Notes under the pieces: generated by a model
Told to the model about the DNA's origin: nothing
Seen by the model: only the letters and a program-made list of their open reading frames with translations
Databases searched by the model: none
Program-made: the position numbers and the translations under genes
From: Thalassovita autumnalis
Lineage (GTDB): Bacteria > Pseudomonadota > Alphaproteobacteria > Rhodobacterales > Rhodobacteraceae
NCBI RefSeq assembly: GCF_001458255.1
Contig: NZ_CYSB01000009.1
Coordinates: forward strand, 62,001 to 126,000
Length of the DNA stretch: 64,000 nt
Direction of reading: 5' to 3'
In this document: in pieces, positions 54,186 to 63,250 of the stretch
How positions within the stretch are numbered: the stretch's first letter is position 1
Layout: every line of letters begins with the position of its first letter

Positions 54186-56120
54186 ATGTTTGACAAAATT
54201 CTAATCGCCAACCGTGGTGAGATTGCCTGCCGTGTGATGGAAACCGCCCGCTCCTTGGGGGTGAAAACCGTGGCGGTTTATTCTGACGCGGATTGTGATG
54301 CCAAACATGTTGCCATGGCGGATGAGGCTTGGCACATCGGCATCGGGCCTGCGCCTGCGGATAGCTATCTGTTGGGCGATGAAATCATTGCGGTTGCCAA
54401 AAGCGCTGGCGCGCAGGGCATTCATCCGGGCTATGGTTTCCTCAGCGAAAACCCCGAATTTGTCGATGCAGTTGAGGCGGCGGGGCTGACCTTTATCGGG
54501 CCCTCGGCCAAAGCGATCCGCGCGATGGGGTTGAAAGATGCCGCCAAGGCGCTGATGGAAGAGGCCGGCGTGCCGGTGGTTCCGGGCTATCACGGGGCCA
54601 ATCAGGACGCCGCCTTTCTGGCGCAGCAGGCGGATGAAATCGGGTATCCGGTGCTGATCAAAGCCGTCGCCGGTGGTGGCGGCAAAGGCATGCGTCTGGT
54701 CGAAGCCCCGGATGAGTTTGCTGATGCGCTGGCCTCGGCCCAGGGCGAGGCGCAGACCGCCTTTGGCAATCCCGACTGTTTGATTGAGAAATATATCCAG
54801 AAACCACGCCATATTGAGGTGCAGGTCTTTGGCGATGGCACCCGGGCCGTTCATCTTTATGAGCGGGACTGTTCCCTGCAGCGCCGACACCAGAAGGTGA
54901 TCGAAGAGGCCCCAGCCCCCGGCATGACCGCTGAGATGCGCAAAGCGATGGGCGATGCCGCCGTGCGCGCGGCGGAGGCGATCGGCTATAAAGGTGCGGG
55001 CACGGTGGAGTTCATCGTGGACGGATCCAACGGGCTGCGCCCGGATGGGTTCTGGTTCATGGAAATGAACACCCGCCTGCAGGTGGAACACCCCGTGACC
55101 GAATTGGTCACCGGTGTGGATCTGGTGGAATGGCAGCTGCGCGTTGCGTCGGGTGAGGCGCTGACCTCCACCCAAGACGATATTCCGCTGATTGGCCATG
55201 CCTTTGAGGCCCGCCTTTACGCGGAAGATGTGCCCAAGGGTTTCCTGCCTGCGACCGGCACACTGACGCACCTGGAGTTTCCGGCCGGGGCGCGCGCCGA
55301 CAGCGGAGTGCGGGCAGGGGATGTGATCAGCCCCTGGTATGATCCGATGATTTCCAAGGTGATTGTGCATGGTCCCACCCGTGCGGTGGCGCTGGCACGC
55401 CTGTCCGAGGCCCTGGCACAGACCCAGGTTGGCGGCACGGTGACCAACCTTGCCTTCCTTGGGGCCTTGGCTGCGGATCAGGGATTTGCCTCCGGCGATG
55501 TGGACACCGGGTTGATTGCCCGAGAGATTGACACGCTGGTTGTCGATCCAGAGGCAAGCGCAGAACATAAGGTGGCCGCCGCCATGCAGGCGATGGGCCT
55601 GATCGACACGGTCTGGGACAGCGGTTTCAGCCTTTGGGCGCCGCTGCACCGCTCAATCACGCTGCAATGGCGTGATGACAGCTTTGTCGCAACCGTTGAG
55701 GTCGAAAGCCCGGATCGCCAGATCTGGGAGGTTGATGGCGAACAGGTGATCTGCAACCGTATGGCCGGTCACTGGGATGTCGGCGGCACCCGCCTGCCCA
55801 CCGTGGTGCAGCATGGCGATACCATCACCGTCTTTGCCGATTACGGTCTGAACTTCGAAGTGGTGGATCTGCTGGATCAGGCCAGCGGCGCAGGCGGCGA
55901 CGGCAATGTGGTTGAGGCGCCGATGCCCGGTCTGGTCAAGGCGGTCTTTGCCACGGCGGGCCAGGAGGTGAAGGAGGGCGACCGTTTGGCGATCCTTGAG
56001 GCAATGAAGATGGAGCATTCGCTGCTGGCCGCCCGCGATGGCGTTGTGGCCGAGGTTTTGGCCGCCGATGGCGACCAGGTGGAGGCAGGCGCGGCACTGA
56101 TCCGTCTGGAAGAGGCATGA
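54186..56120 (+). CDS. mccA: 3-methylcrotonyl-CoA carboxylase alpha subunit
   Basis: MccA carries the biotin carboxylase and biotin carrier domains. In its 644 residues the N-terminal domain begins FDKILIANRGEIACRVM, with the ATP-grasp loop VAGGGGKGMRLV near residue 165 and EMNTRLQVEHPVTE near 290. The carrier domain closes the protein: APMPGLVKAVF, then LEAMKMEHSLLA with biotinyl Lys at about 608. The ATG at 54186 has GGAAGTAA upstream. Its stop overlaps the GST start as ATGA. mccB and the dehydrogenase and hydratase genes nearby identify the acyl substrate. Confidence 0.96.
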   Translation: MFDKILIANRGEIACRVMETARSLGVKTVAVYSDADCDAKHVAMADEAWHIGIGPAPADSYLLGDEIIAVAKSAGAQGIHPGYGFLSENPEFVDAVEAAGLTFIGPSAKAIRAMGLKDAAKALMEEAGVPVVPGYHGANQDAAFLAQQADEIGYPVLIKAVAGGGGKGMRLVEAPDEFADALASAQGEAQTAFGNPDCLIEKYIQKPRHIEVQVFGDGTRAVHLYERDCSLQRRHQKVIEEAPAPGMTAEMRKAMGDAAVRAAEAIGYKGAGTVEFIVDGSNGLRPDGFWFMEMNTRLQVEHPVTELVTGVDLVEWQLRVASGEALTSTQDDIPLIGHAFEARLYAEDVPKGFLPATGTLTHLEFPAGARADSGVRAGDVISPWYDPMISKVIVHGPTRAVALARLSEALAQTQVGGTVTNLAFLGALAADQGFASGDVDTGLIAREIDTLVVDPEASAEHKVAAAMQAMGLIDTVWDSGFSLWAPLHRSITLQWRDDSFVATVEVESPDRQIWEVDGEQVICNRMAGHWDVGGTRLPTVVQHGDTITVFADYGLNFEVVDLLDQASGAGGDGNVVEAPMPGLVKAVFATAGQEVKEGDRLAILEAMKMEHSLLAARDGVVAEVLAADGDQVEAGAALIRLEEA

Positions 56121-56782
56121 GCGCGACACTCCATTCCATAGCGGGCAGCCGGTCCTTCCGGGTGCTCTGGCTGCTGCATGAGCTGGGCGAACCTGTTGAG
56201 GTGGTGCCCTATCAGATCATGGACGGATCCCTGCAGCAGGAGGGGTTCAAAGCAATCTCACCCGCGCGCCGGGTGCCAGCCTTGGAAATTGATGGCCGGG
56301 TGCTGATCGAAAGCGGCGCGACGGTGCAATACCTCTGCGAAACGCGCAAAGGCCATGACCTGATGCCGCCGGTGCATGCCGACGAGCGCGCCGATTGGCT
56401 GCAATGGCTGCATTACGCCGAAACGCTGGGTGGTGGCATTCAGAACCTGAACATGCAGCACCTGTTCCTGCCGAAGCCCGAAATGCGTTCGCTGACCGTG
56501 ATGGGGATTGAAACCAAACGTCTGGCGATTGCGCTCAAGGGCGTTGAAAAGGCGCTGAGCGACGGGCGGGATTACCTGCTGCCCACCGGGTTTTCGGCGG
56601 CGGATGTGATGATGGGCTTCACCCTCACCTCTGCCCGGCGTTACGTGCGCTTTGAGGGCTTTCCGCATTTGACGGCCTATCAGGCCCGGTTGGAGGCACG
56701 CCCGGCTTACAGTGCGGCACAGGTTGCTGAGGGGCCACAACAGTTCTACACGCAGGACTTCTACGAACTGCCAGAGGGATAA
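56117..56782 (+). CDS. Glutathione S-transferase-like protein (copy 1)
   Basis: This 221-residue protein has the GST fold. The N-terminal thioredoxin-like domain includes SRSFRVLWLLHELGEPVEVV, ARRVPALEIDG and LIESGATVQYLCE, the glutathione-binding Glu-Ser pair. The helical C-terminal domain starts near residue 85 (DWLQWLHYAE) and contains the N-capping-like GFSAADVMMGF near 158. It is paralogous to the next gene and overlaps mccA by four bases. Its role within leucine breakdown is not clear; it might detoxify reactive enoyl-CoA by-products. Confidence 0.88.
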   Translation: MSATLHSIAGSRSFRVLWLLHELGEPVEVVPYQIMDGSLQQEGFKAISPARRVPALEIDGRVLIESGATVQYLCETRKGHDLMPPVHADERADWLQWLHYAETLGGGIQNLNMQHLFLPKPEMRSLTVMGIETKRLAIALKGVEKALSDGRDYLLPTGFSAADVMMGFTLTSARRYVRFEGFPHLTAYQARLEARPAYSAAQVAEGPQQFYTQDFYELPEG

Positions 56783-56785
56783 GCC

Positions 56786-57451
56786 ATGCAGATCACGCTA
56801 CACCACGCGCATGAGGCCCGTTCGATGCGGGTCCTCTGGCTGCTGGAGGAGTTTGGCGCCGACTACACGCTGCGGGTCTATGACTTCTTCAACAAATCGC
56901 TGCGGTCTGAGGATTACCTGACCATCCACCCCGCAGGCCGCGTGCCCTCGGTGGAGGTTGACGGCCGGGTGATGCTGGAAAGTGGCGCGATCGCGGAATA
57001 CTTGGCAGAACAGCTGCCCGCTGCCGGTCTGCATCGCGGGCCGGATCATCCGGAGCGGATGGAATATCTGGAGCTGTTGCACTACGCCGAAACCATCGGC
57101 CAGCATCTGGCGAACCTGACGCAGGGCCATATCGTCCTTTACGAGGACTGGATGCGCTCGCCCACCCAGATCGGGCTTGAGACAAAACGGTTGGCCAAGG
57201 TGCTGACCCGGCTAGAGGCGCAGCTGAGGGATGGGCGGGCGTATCTGCTGACCTCAGGCTTCTCGGCGGCGGATTGTGCGGTGGGCTACGGTGTCTGGCT
57301 GGCACCGCGCTTTGTCTCGCTGGAAAAACTGCCCCATGTGGCGGCCTATCGTGACCGGCTGATGGCACGGCCAGCCTTGCAAAAGGCACTGCCCCCAGAA
57401 GGGGCAAAACGTATTTACACCAAAGACTTCTACGAGGTTCCTGATGTCTGA
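56786..57451 (+). CDS. Glutathione S-transferase-like protein (copy 2)
   Basis: This 221-residue GST-like protein resembles copy 1 in length and layout: ARSMRVLWLLEEFGADYTLR, AGRVPSVEVDG, MLESGAIAEYLAEQ, then LELLHYAETIGQHLANL and GFSAADCAVGYGVW. The two also end alike, with YTKDFYEVPDV against YTQDFYELPEG. They arose by tandem duplication and have diverged moderately. It starts 3 bases past copy 1, and overlaps the lyase gene by 8 bases. Confidence 0.88.
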   Translation: MQITLHHAHEARSMRVLWLLEEFGADYTLRVYDFFNKSLRSEDYLTIHPAGRVPSVEVDGRVMLESGAIAEYLAEQLPAAGLHRGPDHPERMEYLELLHYAETIGQHLANLTQGHIVLYEDWMRSPTQIGLETKRLAKVLTRLEAQLRDGRAYLLTSGFSAADCAVGYGVWLAPRFVSLEKLPHVAAYRDRLMARPALQKALPPEGAKRIYTKDFYEVPDV

Positions 57452-58301
57452 GACGGTTGAGATCTTTGAAATGGGGCCGCGGGATGGCCTGCAGAATGAA
57501 AAGCGCCAGATCCCGACAGAGGAAAAGATCGCGCTGGTTGATTGCCTCAGCCGAGCGGGGTTCAAACGGATTGAGGTCGCCAGTTTCGTCAGCCCCAAAT
57601 GGGTGCCGCAGATGGCCGACAGCGGCGAGGTTCTGGCCGGCATCACCCGTGCAGCAGGCATTTCCTATGCGGCGCTGACACCGAACATGAAAGGTCTGGA
57701 ACGGGCAATGGCTGCCAAAGCGGATGAGGTGGCGATCTTTGGCTCTGCCTCAGAAGGGTTTTCCAAGGCCAACATCAACGCCACCATCGCCGAAAGCCTG
57801 GAACGGTTCAAACCCGTGGCTGAGGCGGCACTGGCCGCAGGCATCAAGGTGCGGGGCTATGTCAGCTGCGTCACCGATTGCCCTTATGACGGTAAGGTCG
57901 ACCCGGCTGAGGTCGCCCGCGTCGCCGCCGCGCTGGACGCGATGGGCTGTTATGAGATCAGCCTGGGCGACACCATCGGGCAGGGCACGCCGGACAGCAT
58001 CGCGGCGATGTTGGATGCGGTTTTGCAGGTGGTTCCGGCAACGCGGCTGGCCGGTCACTATCATGACACCGCTGGCCGGGCTTTGGTGAACATTGAGGCG
58101 TCGCTCGACAAAGGTGTGCGCGTCTTTGATGCCGCCGTGGGGGGCTTGGGCGGTTGCCCCTACGCACCCGGCGCCAAAGGGAACGTGGCGACCGAAGCGG
58201 TGGCCGAACGGCTGGCGGCGCTGGGCTATGACACCGGCCTTGATATGGCGGTGATTGCCGAGGCAGCGGACATGGCACGCGCCATGCGGATTGAGCGCTA
58301 A
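57444..58301 (+). CDS. Hydroxymethylglutaryl-CoA lyase
   Basis: This 285-residue TIM-barrel lyase splits HMG-CoA to acetoacetate and acetyl-CoA, ending leucine degradation. The N-terminal EMGPRDGLQNEKR carries the catalytic Arg and metal Asp. VASFVSPKWVPQMAD, GYVSCVTDCPYDG, ISLGDTIGQGTP and HYHDTAGRAL with metal His follow in order. The glycine loop near residue 235 reads GGLGGCPYAPGAKGN, with the active Cys. GAGGTTCCTG precedes the ATG. The gene corresponds to liuE/mvaB of other bacteria. Confidence 0.96.
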   Translation: MSETVEIFEMGPRDGLQNEKRQIPTEEKIALVDCLSRAGFKRIEVASFVSPKWVPQMADSGEVLAGITRAAGISYAALTPNMKGLERAMAAKADEVAIFGSASEGFSKANINATIAESLERFKPVAEAALAAGIKVRGYVSCVTDCPYDGKVDPAEVARVAAALDAMGCYEISLGDTIGQGTPDSIAAMLDAVLQVVPATRLAGHYHDTAGRALVNIEASLDKGVRVFDAAVGGLGGCPYAPGAKGNVATEAVAERLAALGYDTGLDMAVIAEAADMARAMRIER

Positions 58302-58314
58302 AGGGGACGATAGC

Positions 58315-59097
58315 ATGTATGACACAGTAAAGATCGAGCGCGACGACCGCGGTGTGGCCACGCTCTGGCTGGCGCGGGCGGAAAAGCACAACGCCATGTC
58401 GGCGCAGATGCTGGCGGAGCTGCATCAGGCCGCTGAGGAGTTGGGCGCGGATGACAGCGTGCGCGTGGTCGTTCTGGCAGCAGAAGGCCGGTCCTTCTGC
58501 GCCGGTGGTGATCTGGGTTGGATGCGCGAACAGTTCGAAGCCAGCCCCGAGGTGCGTAAGGTTGAGGCCACCAAACTGGCCACCATGCTGCAGGCGCTGA
58601 ACACCCTGCCGAAACCGCTGATCGGGCGGGTGCAGGGCAATGCCTTTGGCGGCGGGGTTGGCATGGCCTCGGTCTGTGACGTGGCGATTGGCGCCGACAC
58701 GGTTCTGATGGGGCTGACAGAAACCCGTCTGGGTCTGATCCCGGCCACCATCGGGCCCTATGTCTGTGCCCGCATGGGCGAAGCCAATGCGCGCCGTGTG
58801 TTCATGTCGGGCCGCCGCTTTGACGCGGCTGAGGCGGTGACGCTGGGCCTTTTGGCCAAGGCGGTGCCTGCCGAAGATCTGGACGCTGCGGTTGAGGCCG
58901 AAGTGGCCCCCTATCTGGACTGTGCCCCAGAGGCCGTGGCGCGCGCCAAGGCACTGCTGCGCAGCCTGGGACCCCGCATTGATGAAGGCACCATCGCCCA
59001 TACCATCGATGAGCTGGCCGCCTGCTGGGAGGGCAGCGAAGCCCCCGAAGGGATCGGCGCCTTTTTCGACAAACGCAAACCCAGCTGGCAGGGCTGA
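58315..59097 (+). CDS. liuC: Methylglutaconyl-CoA hydratase (crotonase family)
   Basis: This 260-residue crotonase-family enzyme should hydrate 3-methylglutaconyl-CoA to HMG-CoA. Oxyanion-hole blocks are SFCAGGDLGWM near residue 65 and GNAFGGGVGMASVCD near 108. GLTETRLGLIPATIGPYV near 143 contains the catalytic Glu region. The operon context gives the substrate; the family alone would not. AAGGGGACG precedes the ATG at 58315, and an upstream in-frame start at 58255 lies inside the lyase gene. It is the last gene of the operon. Confidence 0.92.
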   Translation: MYDTVKIERDDRGVATLWLARAEKHNAMSAQMLAELHQAAEELGADDSVRVVVLAAEGRSFCAGGDLGWMREQFEASPEVRKVEATKLATMLQALNTLPKPLIGRVQGNAFGGGVGMASVCDVAIGADTVLMGLTETRLGLIPATIGPYVCARMGEANARRVFMSGRRFDAAEAVTLGLLAKAVPAEDLDAAVEAEVAPYLDCAPEAVARAKALLRSLGPRIDEGTIAHTIDELAACWEGSEAPEGIGAFFDKRKPSWQG

Positions 59098-59580
59098 GCG
59101 CGCGTCCTTGCGGAGCGCGAATACCGGCGCTGATCGGGCACAAAGCCGACTGGTGGTATTTTGTGAAACAGACCTCTCTGCGACCACGTCCTGTCGCAGA
59201 GAGGCGTCCGCAAACGTCAGAAAACACGGCGGATTGCGCGACTCACCCGGGTGTCAGCGAATTTCCTAGGATTCGCGTCAGGTACTCAAAAACCGGACTG
59301 TTAGCGCTGGTTTGAAACATTCCCACGAAATACATTTTCAGACATTCTGACCGCGCAAATTTTTGTCATTGAACGGCGGCGGGTCACATTGTCCAAGGTA
59401 CGCCTTGTAAACAAGGGCTGTGTGCATCGGTATACAGTGTTGCGCTCGGGCCAGATCCTTCCGGTGATTTGGCTGTAAATCCGCCGCACTCGGTTGACCC
59501 TCCCTAGGACACGGGAGTAAACCCCTGCACAGCTAAAGCAGCCTACTGACTGCGCGACTTTGCGCATGAAAGGAGCCACC
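59098..59580. other. Intergenic region before nuoA with inverted repeats
   Basis: These 483 bases separate the leucine operon from the nuo operon and hold no recognisable gene. They must contain the nuo promoter; TTGACC at 59494-59499 followed after 17 bases by GTAAAC is a weak candidate. Besides the 12-bp repeat near the left end, CCTTGT at 59403-59408 can pair either with CAAGG upstream (59394-59398) or ACAAGG downstream (59411-59416). This gives two competing short hairpins. No cobalamin or other riboswitch consensus was seen. Confidence 0.55.
59173..59204. repeat. 12-bp perfect inverted repeat after the leucine operon
   Basis: CCTCTCTGCGAC pairs with GTCGCAGAGAGG around an 8-base loop, 75 bases past the hydratase stop. 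No T-run follows. It may protect the end of the operon message or assist factor-dependent termination. Confidence 0.6.
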
Positions 59581-59946
59581 GTGGAAGAGATGTTGCGGGA
59601 ATACCTTCCCATCCTCGTCTTTCTGGCCATCGCAATTGCCCTTGGCCTTGTCCTGATACTTGCCGCCGTTGTTCTGGCCGTCCGTAATCCGGACCCGGAA
59701 AAGGTCTCGGCCTATGAATGCGGATTTAACGCTTTCGACGATGCGCGCATGAAGTTCGATGTCCGGTTCTACCTGGTCTCGATCCTGTTCATCATCTTCG
59801 ATCTGGAAATCGCCTTCCTGTTCCCCTGGGCCGTCGCGTTCAAGGACATCTCGATGGTCGGCTTCTGGTCCATGATGGTGTTCCTGGCCGTGCTGACCAT
59901 TGGCTTTGCCTATGAGTGGAAGAAAGGGGCCTTGGAATGGGAGTGA
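59581..59946 (+). CDS. nuoA: NADH-quinone oxidoreductase subunit A
   Basis: NuoA is a small membrane subunit of respiratory complex I. The 121 residues hold three transmembrane helices (about 8-31, 62-82 and 90-110). Between the first two is the conserved loop [21 protein letters not shown]. The GTG at 59581 is preferred over ATG at 59566, because AGGAG lies six bases upstream of it and the resulting length equals the family's. It is the first gene of the operon. Its stop overlaps the nuoB coding region. Confidence 0.96.
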   Translation: MEEMLREYLPILVFLAIAIALGLVLILAAVVLAVRNPDPEKVSAYECGFNAFDDARMKFDVRFYLVSILFIIFDLEIAFLFPWAVAFKDISMVGFWSMMVFLAVLTIGFAYEWKKGALEWE

Positions 59947-60470
59947 TGACCGGACAGAACACTGCCGGTGCCGACCGTGAGGTCGCCACGCAGGAGCTGA
60001 ACCGCGAGCTGCAGGACAAAGGTTTCCTGCTGACCACGGCGGAGGATCTGATCAACTGGGGCCGGACCGGCTCGCTGCACTGGATGACCTTTGGTCTGGC
60101 CTGCTGCGCAGTTGAGATGATGCACACCGCGATGCCGCGATACGACGTGGAACGCTACGGCTTTGCCCCACGCGCCAGCCCGCGGCAGTCTGACGTGATG
60201 ATCGTTGCAGGCACCCTGACCAACAAGATGGCCCCGGCCCTGCGCAAGGTCTACGACCAGATGCCTGAGCCGCGCTATGTCATCTCCATGGGGTCCTGCG
60301 CCAATGGCGGTGGGTATTACCACTACAGCTATTCGGTTGTGCGCGGCTGTGACCGTGTTGTGCCCGTCGACATCTACGTGCCCGGCTGCCCACCCACGGC
60401 AGAGGCGCTGATGTACGGTATCATGCAGCTGCAACGCAAAATCCGCCGCACCGGCACCATTGTGCGCTGA
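59937..60470 (+). CDS. nuoB: NADH-quinone oxidoreductase subunit B
   Basis: NuoB carries iron-sulfur cluster N2, the last electron carrier before quinone. The 177-residue protein shows the four cluster Cys in [19 protein letters not shown] and [11 protein letters not shown], and the block [18 protein letters not shown]. Two starts are possible: ATG at 59937 (MGVMTGQN), with AGGGG about nine bases upstream, and ATG at 59946 just past the nuoA stop. The first is used because the second's GGGAG is too close. It overlaps nuoA by 10 bases. Confidence 0.96.
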   Translation: MGVMTGQNTAGADREVATQELNRELQDKGFLLTTAEDLINWGRTGSLHWMTFGLACCAVEMMHTAMPRYDVERYGFAPRASPRQSDVMIVAGTLTNKMAPALRKVYDQMPEPRYVISMGSCANGGGYYHYSYSVVRGCDRVVPVDIYVPGCPPTAEALMYGIMQLQRKIRRTGTIVR

Positions 60471-60488
60471 TCGCGGGGAGGAGTAGAG

Positions 60489-61106
60489 ATGAGTGACGCT
60501 CTGAAAGATCTGGCCACCCATATTGAGCTGAAGCGCACCGATTGCGTGCTCAGCTGGGACATCGCCTATGGTGAGCTGACCGTGGATGTGGCGCCAGCCA
60601 ACATCAAAGCCTTTGTGGAATTCCTGAAATCGGACGCCACCTGCAAGTTCTCCACCCTGGTGGACATTACCGCGGTGGACTACCCCGAGCGGGCCAAACG
60701 CTTTGACGTGATCTACCACTTCCTGTCGATGTATCAGAACCACCGGATCCGCTTGCGCGTGTCGATCCGTGAAGAGGATGTGGTGCCGTCGATCGTGGAT
60801 GTGCACCCGTCGGCTAACTGGTTTGAACGCGAAGTCTTTGACATGTTCGGCATCATCTTTTCAGGTCACCCCGACCTGCGCCGGATCCTGACCGACTATG
60901 GCTTCCGCGGCCACCCGCTGCGCAAGGACTTCCCGACCACCGGCTACACCGAAGTGCGCTACGACGAAGAGCTGAAGCGCGTGGTCTATGAACCGGTGAA
61001 ACTGGTTCAGGAATACCGCCAGTTCGACTTCATGTCGCCCTGGGAAGGGGCCAACTACATCCTGCCCGGTGACGAAAAAGGTTCCGAGAAAGGGGAGGCG
61101 AAGTGA
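60489..61106 (+). CDS. nuoC: NADH-quinone oxidoreductase subunit C
   Basis: This 205-residue peripheral subunit of complex I is separate from NuoD here, as usual in alphaproteobacteria. The 30-kDa signature [29 protein letters not shown]-type block is seen around residue 113, in the pieces [10 protein letters not shown] and [13 protein letters not shown]. The family tail [20 protein letters not shown] follows. GGGGAGGAG precedes the ATG. Its stop overlaps the nuoD start. Confidence 0.97.
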   Translation: MSDALKDLATHIELKRTDCVLSWDIAYGELTVDVAPANIKAFVEFLKSDATCKFSTLVDITAVDYPERAKRFDVIYHFLSMYQNHRIRLRVSIREEDVVPSIVDVHPSANWFEREVFDMFGIIFSGHPDLRRILTDYGFRGHPLRKDFPTTGYTEVRYDEELKRVVYEPVKLVQEYRQFDFMSPWEGANYILPGDEKGSEKGEAK

Positions 61107-62320
61107 TGGACGGCTCCAAAGGTTTTGATGACGCCCTGACCGGCGAACAGAAGATCCGCAACTTCAACATCAACTTCGGTCCGCAGCACCCTGCGGCGCA
61201 CGGCGTTTTGCGTCTGGTGCTGGAGCTGGACGGTGAGATTGTTGAGCGTTGCGACCCGCATATCGGCCTGTTGCACCGTGGCACCGAAAAGCTGATGGAA
61301 AGCCGCACCTACCTGCAGAACCTGCCGTATCTCGACCGCCTCGACTATGTGGCGCCGATGAACCAGGAACATGCTTGGTGTCTGGCGATTGAGAAGCTGA
61401 CCGGCGTTGAAGTGCCGCGTCGCGCCCAGCTGATCCGCGTGTTGTTCTGCGAAATTGGCCGGGTGCTGAACCACCTGTTGAACGTGACCACCCAGGCGAT
61501 GGACGTCGGCGCGCTGACGCCGCCGCTTTGGGGCTTTGAAGAGCGTGAGAAGCTGATGGTGTTTTATGAACGTGCCTGTGGTGCACGTCTGCACGCCAAC
61601 TACTTCCGTCCCGGTGGTGTGCATCAGGACATCACCGACAAGCTGATCGATGACATCGAGGAATGGTGCATCGAGTTTCCTGCCGTGCTGGAAGACATCG
61701 ACGGGTTGCTGACCGAAAACCGGATCTTCAAACAGCGTAACGCCGATATTGGTGTGGTCACCGAGCAGGAAATCCTCGACTGGGGCTTCTCTGGCGTGAT
61801 GGTGCGTGGCTCGGGCCTGGCATGGGATCTGCGTCGTGCGCAGCCCTATGAATGCTATGACGAGTTCGAGTTCCAGATCCCTGTTGGCAAAAACGGCGAC
61901 TGCTATGACCGTTACCTCTGCCGCATGGAAGAAATGCGCCAGTCGGTTTCGATCATCCGTCAGGCCATTGTCAAACTGCGCGAAACCCCCGGTGACGTGC
62001 TGGCCCGTGGCAAGCTGACCCCGCCGAAACGTGGTGAGATGAAAACCTCGATGGAGGCGCTGATCCACCACTTCAAACTCTACACCGAAGGCTTCCATGT
62101 GCCGGAAGGTGAGGTTTACGCCGCGGTTGAAGCCCCGAAGGGTGAATTTGGCGTCTTCATCAAATCCGACGGCACCAACAAACCCTACCGCGCCAAGCTG
62201 CGCGCGCCGGGTTTCCTGCATCTTCAGGCGATGGACCACGTGGCCACCGGCCACCAGCTGGCGGATGTGGCAGCGATCATCGGCACCATGGACGTTGTGT
62301 TCGGGGAGATCGACCGCTGA
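61106..62320 (+). CDS. nuoD: NADH-quinone oxidoreductase subunit D
   Basis: NuoD (49-kDa type) forms the quinone-binding site with NuoB. The 404-residue protein has [21 protein letters not shown] near residue 24, in pieces [11 protein letters not shown] and [15 protein letters not shown]. The block [14 protein letters not shown] and the C-terminal [19 protein letters not shown] follow, all highly conserved. The ATG at 61106 overlaps the nuoC stop (TGATG), with GGGGAGG upstream; a GTG at 61103 is the alternative. The next gene does not start for 178 bases. Confidence 0.97.
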   Translation: MDGSKGFDDALTGEQKIRNFNINFGPQHPAAHGVLRLVLELDGEIVERCDPHIGLLHRGTEKLMESRTYLQNLPYLDRLDYVAPMNQEHAWCLAIEKLTGVEVPRRAQLIRVLFCEIGRVLNHLLNVTTQAMDVGALTPPLWGFEEREKLMVFYERACGARLHANYFRPGGVHQDITDKLIDDIEEWCIEFPAVLEDIDGLLTENRIFKQRNADIGVVTEQEILDWGFSGVMVRGSGLAWDLRRAQPYECYDEFEFQIPVGKNGDCYDRYLCRMEEMRQSVSIIRQAIVKLRETPGDVLARGKLTPPKRGEMKTSMEALIHHFKLYTEGFHVPEGEVYAAVEAPKGEFGVFIKSDGTNKPYRAKLRAPGFLHLQAMDHVATGHQLADVAAIIGTMDVVFGEIDR

Positions 62321-62498
62321 TGCGTTTTGCACCGTTTCAGGCAAACACAGATAAGGCTGGCGCAATTTCTGCGCCGGTCGCCTCTGCCTGTGCGGTGTTT
62401 TCTGCAAACTCTTCGCTCAAGTCGCACAAACAGGGACAATTTTCCCCCGCGCCTCGGGCTATGCTTTTCCCAATTCCATTTTTCAAAGAGGTGACATC

Positions 62499-62972
62499 AT
62501 GAAGGCAATTTCCGCCCTGTTCGTCTCCGCTGCTTTGGCGCTGCCCACCATGGCGGCGGCTGAGGTGAGCGAAGACCGTGTTCTGGAATTCATCGAGGTG
62601 ATGGTCGCAAATGACTGCGTCCTGCCCGAAGACAAAGCCGCCGAAGTGCTCCCCGCGAATGGGTTTGAGCGTGATGAGGCTGGTGCCATTGTTAAACATC
62701 TGCGCGGTGAGGGCCGGATGAACCGTGCCAAGCGCACGATCTACCTGACCGGTCCTGAGTGCGAGAGCCCCGAGGCCGTGCGCGCCGGCGCGCTGCAGGT
62801 GCTGAAGAAAAACGACTGCAAGGTCGGCCTTGAGGAGTTCAAATCCGTTTTCAAAAAAAGCGGGCTGGAGCCGATGCTGGTCAAGCAGGAACTGCAGAAG
62901 ATGGTCATGGGCGGCGAAGCCACCATGGGCGAAAATGACACCATCATGCTGAAGCCGGAGGTTTGTTCCTGA
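62499..62972 (+). CDS. Small exported protein in the nuo operon
   Basis: This 157-residue protein has a Sec signal peptide of about 21 residues (MKAISALFVSAALALPTMAA, cut near AEV). The mature part contains four Cys: C40 in NDCVLPEDK, C87 in GPECESP, C106 in NDCKVGL and C156 at the end. It has two similar halves: VLEFIEVMVANDCVLPED against LQVLKKNDCKVGLEEF, suggesting an internal repeat. It is periplasmic and unnamed. AGAGGTGAC precedes the ATG. Extra reading frames between nuo genes are known in Rhodobacter. The stop overlaps the next ATG as TGATG. Confidence 0.75.
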   Translation: MKAISALFVSAALALPTMAAAEVSEDRVLEFIEVMVANDCVLPEDKAAEVLPANGFERDEAGAIVKHLRGEGRMNRAKRTIYLTGPECESPEAVRAGALQVLKKNDCKVGLEEFKSVFKKSGLEPMLVKQELQKMVMGGEATMGENDTIMLKPEVCS

Positions 62973-63250
62973 TGTTGAAAAAGGGCGTTTTGACCACTGC
63001 TGTTCTTTCACTGCTGGCGGGCTGCGGCCTGCCGCAAGGGCTGTCGCTGCAAGACGTCCAAACCTACGAAACCGCGGTGGCCTCGATCGGCTGCGTCATG
63101 CGGACCGAAGCTGACTATCTGCCGGTGGAGCTGCAAACAGGCTTCACCCGGGAACAGGTGGTTGGCCTGACTGAATATGAACTCGCCACTGGCAAAGCCC
63201 AGAAGCTGGAAGACGGTGGCGTGCAACTTACGACCGGAGCCTGTGCCTGA
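62972..63250 (+). CDS. Small lipoprotein in the nuo operon
   Basis: This 92-residue protein has a lipoprotein signal: [18 protein letters not shown] with lipobox LAGC and Cys18. The mature part is about 75 residues and includes [20 protein letters not shown] and a final GACA. No known domain is recognised. The ATG overlaps the previous stop, and its own stop overlaps the nuoE start (TGATG), so it is translationally coupled to nuoE. The role in complex I assembly or function is unproved. Confidence 0.7.
   Translation: MLKKGVLTTAVLSLLAGCGLPQGLSLQDVQTYETAVASIGCVMRTEADYLPVELQTGFTREQVVGLTEYELATGKAQKLEDGGVQLTTGACA

Noticed and set aside
59098-59580. Possible cobalamin or other known riboswitch upstream of nuoA
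   Set aside because: No B12 box or other consensus was found, and nuo genes are not typical targets.
62320-62502. 60-residue frame starting on the nuoD stop (TGATG)
   Set aside because: No family or signal is seen, its composition is unlike the genes around it, and it ends inside the next gene's start.
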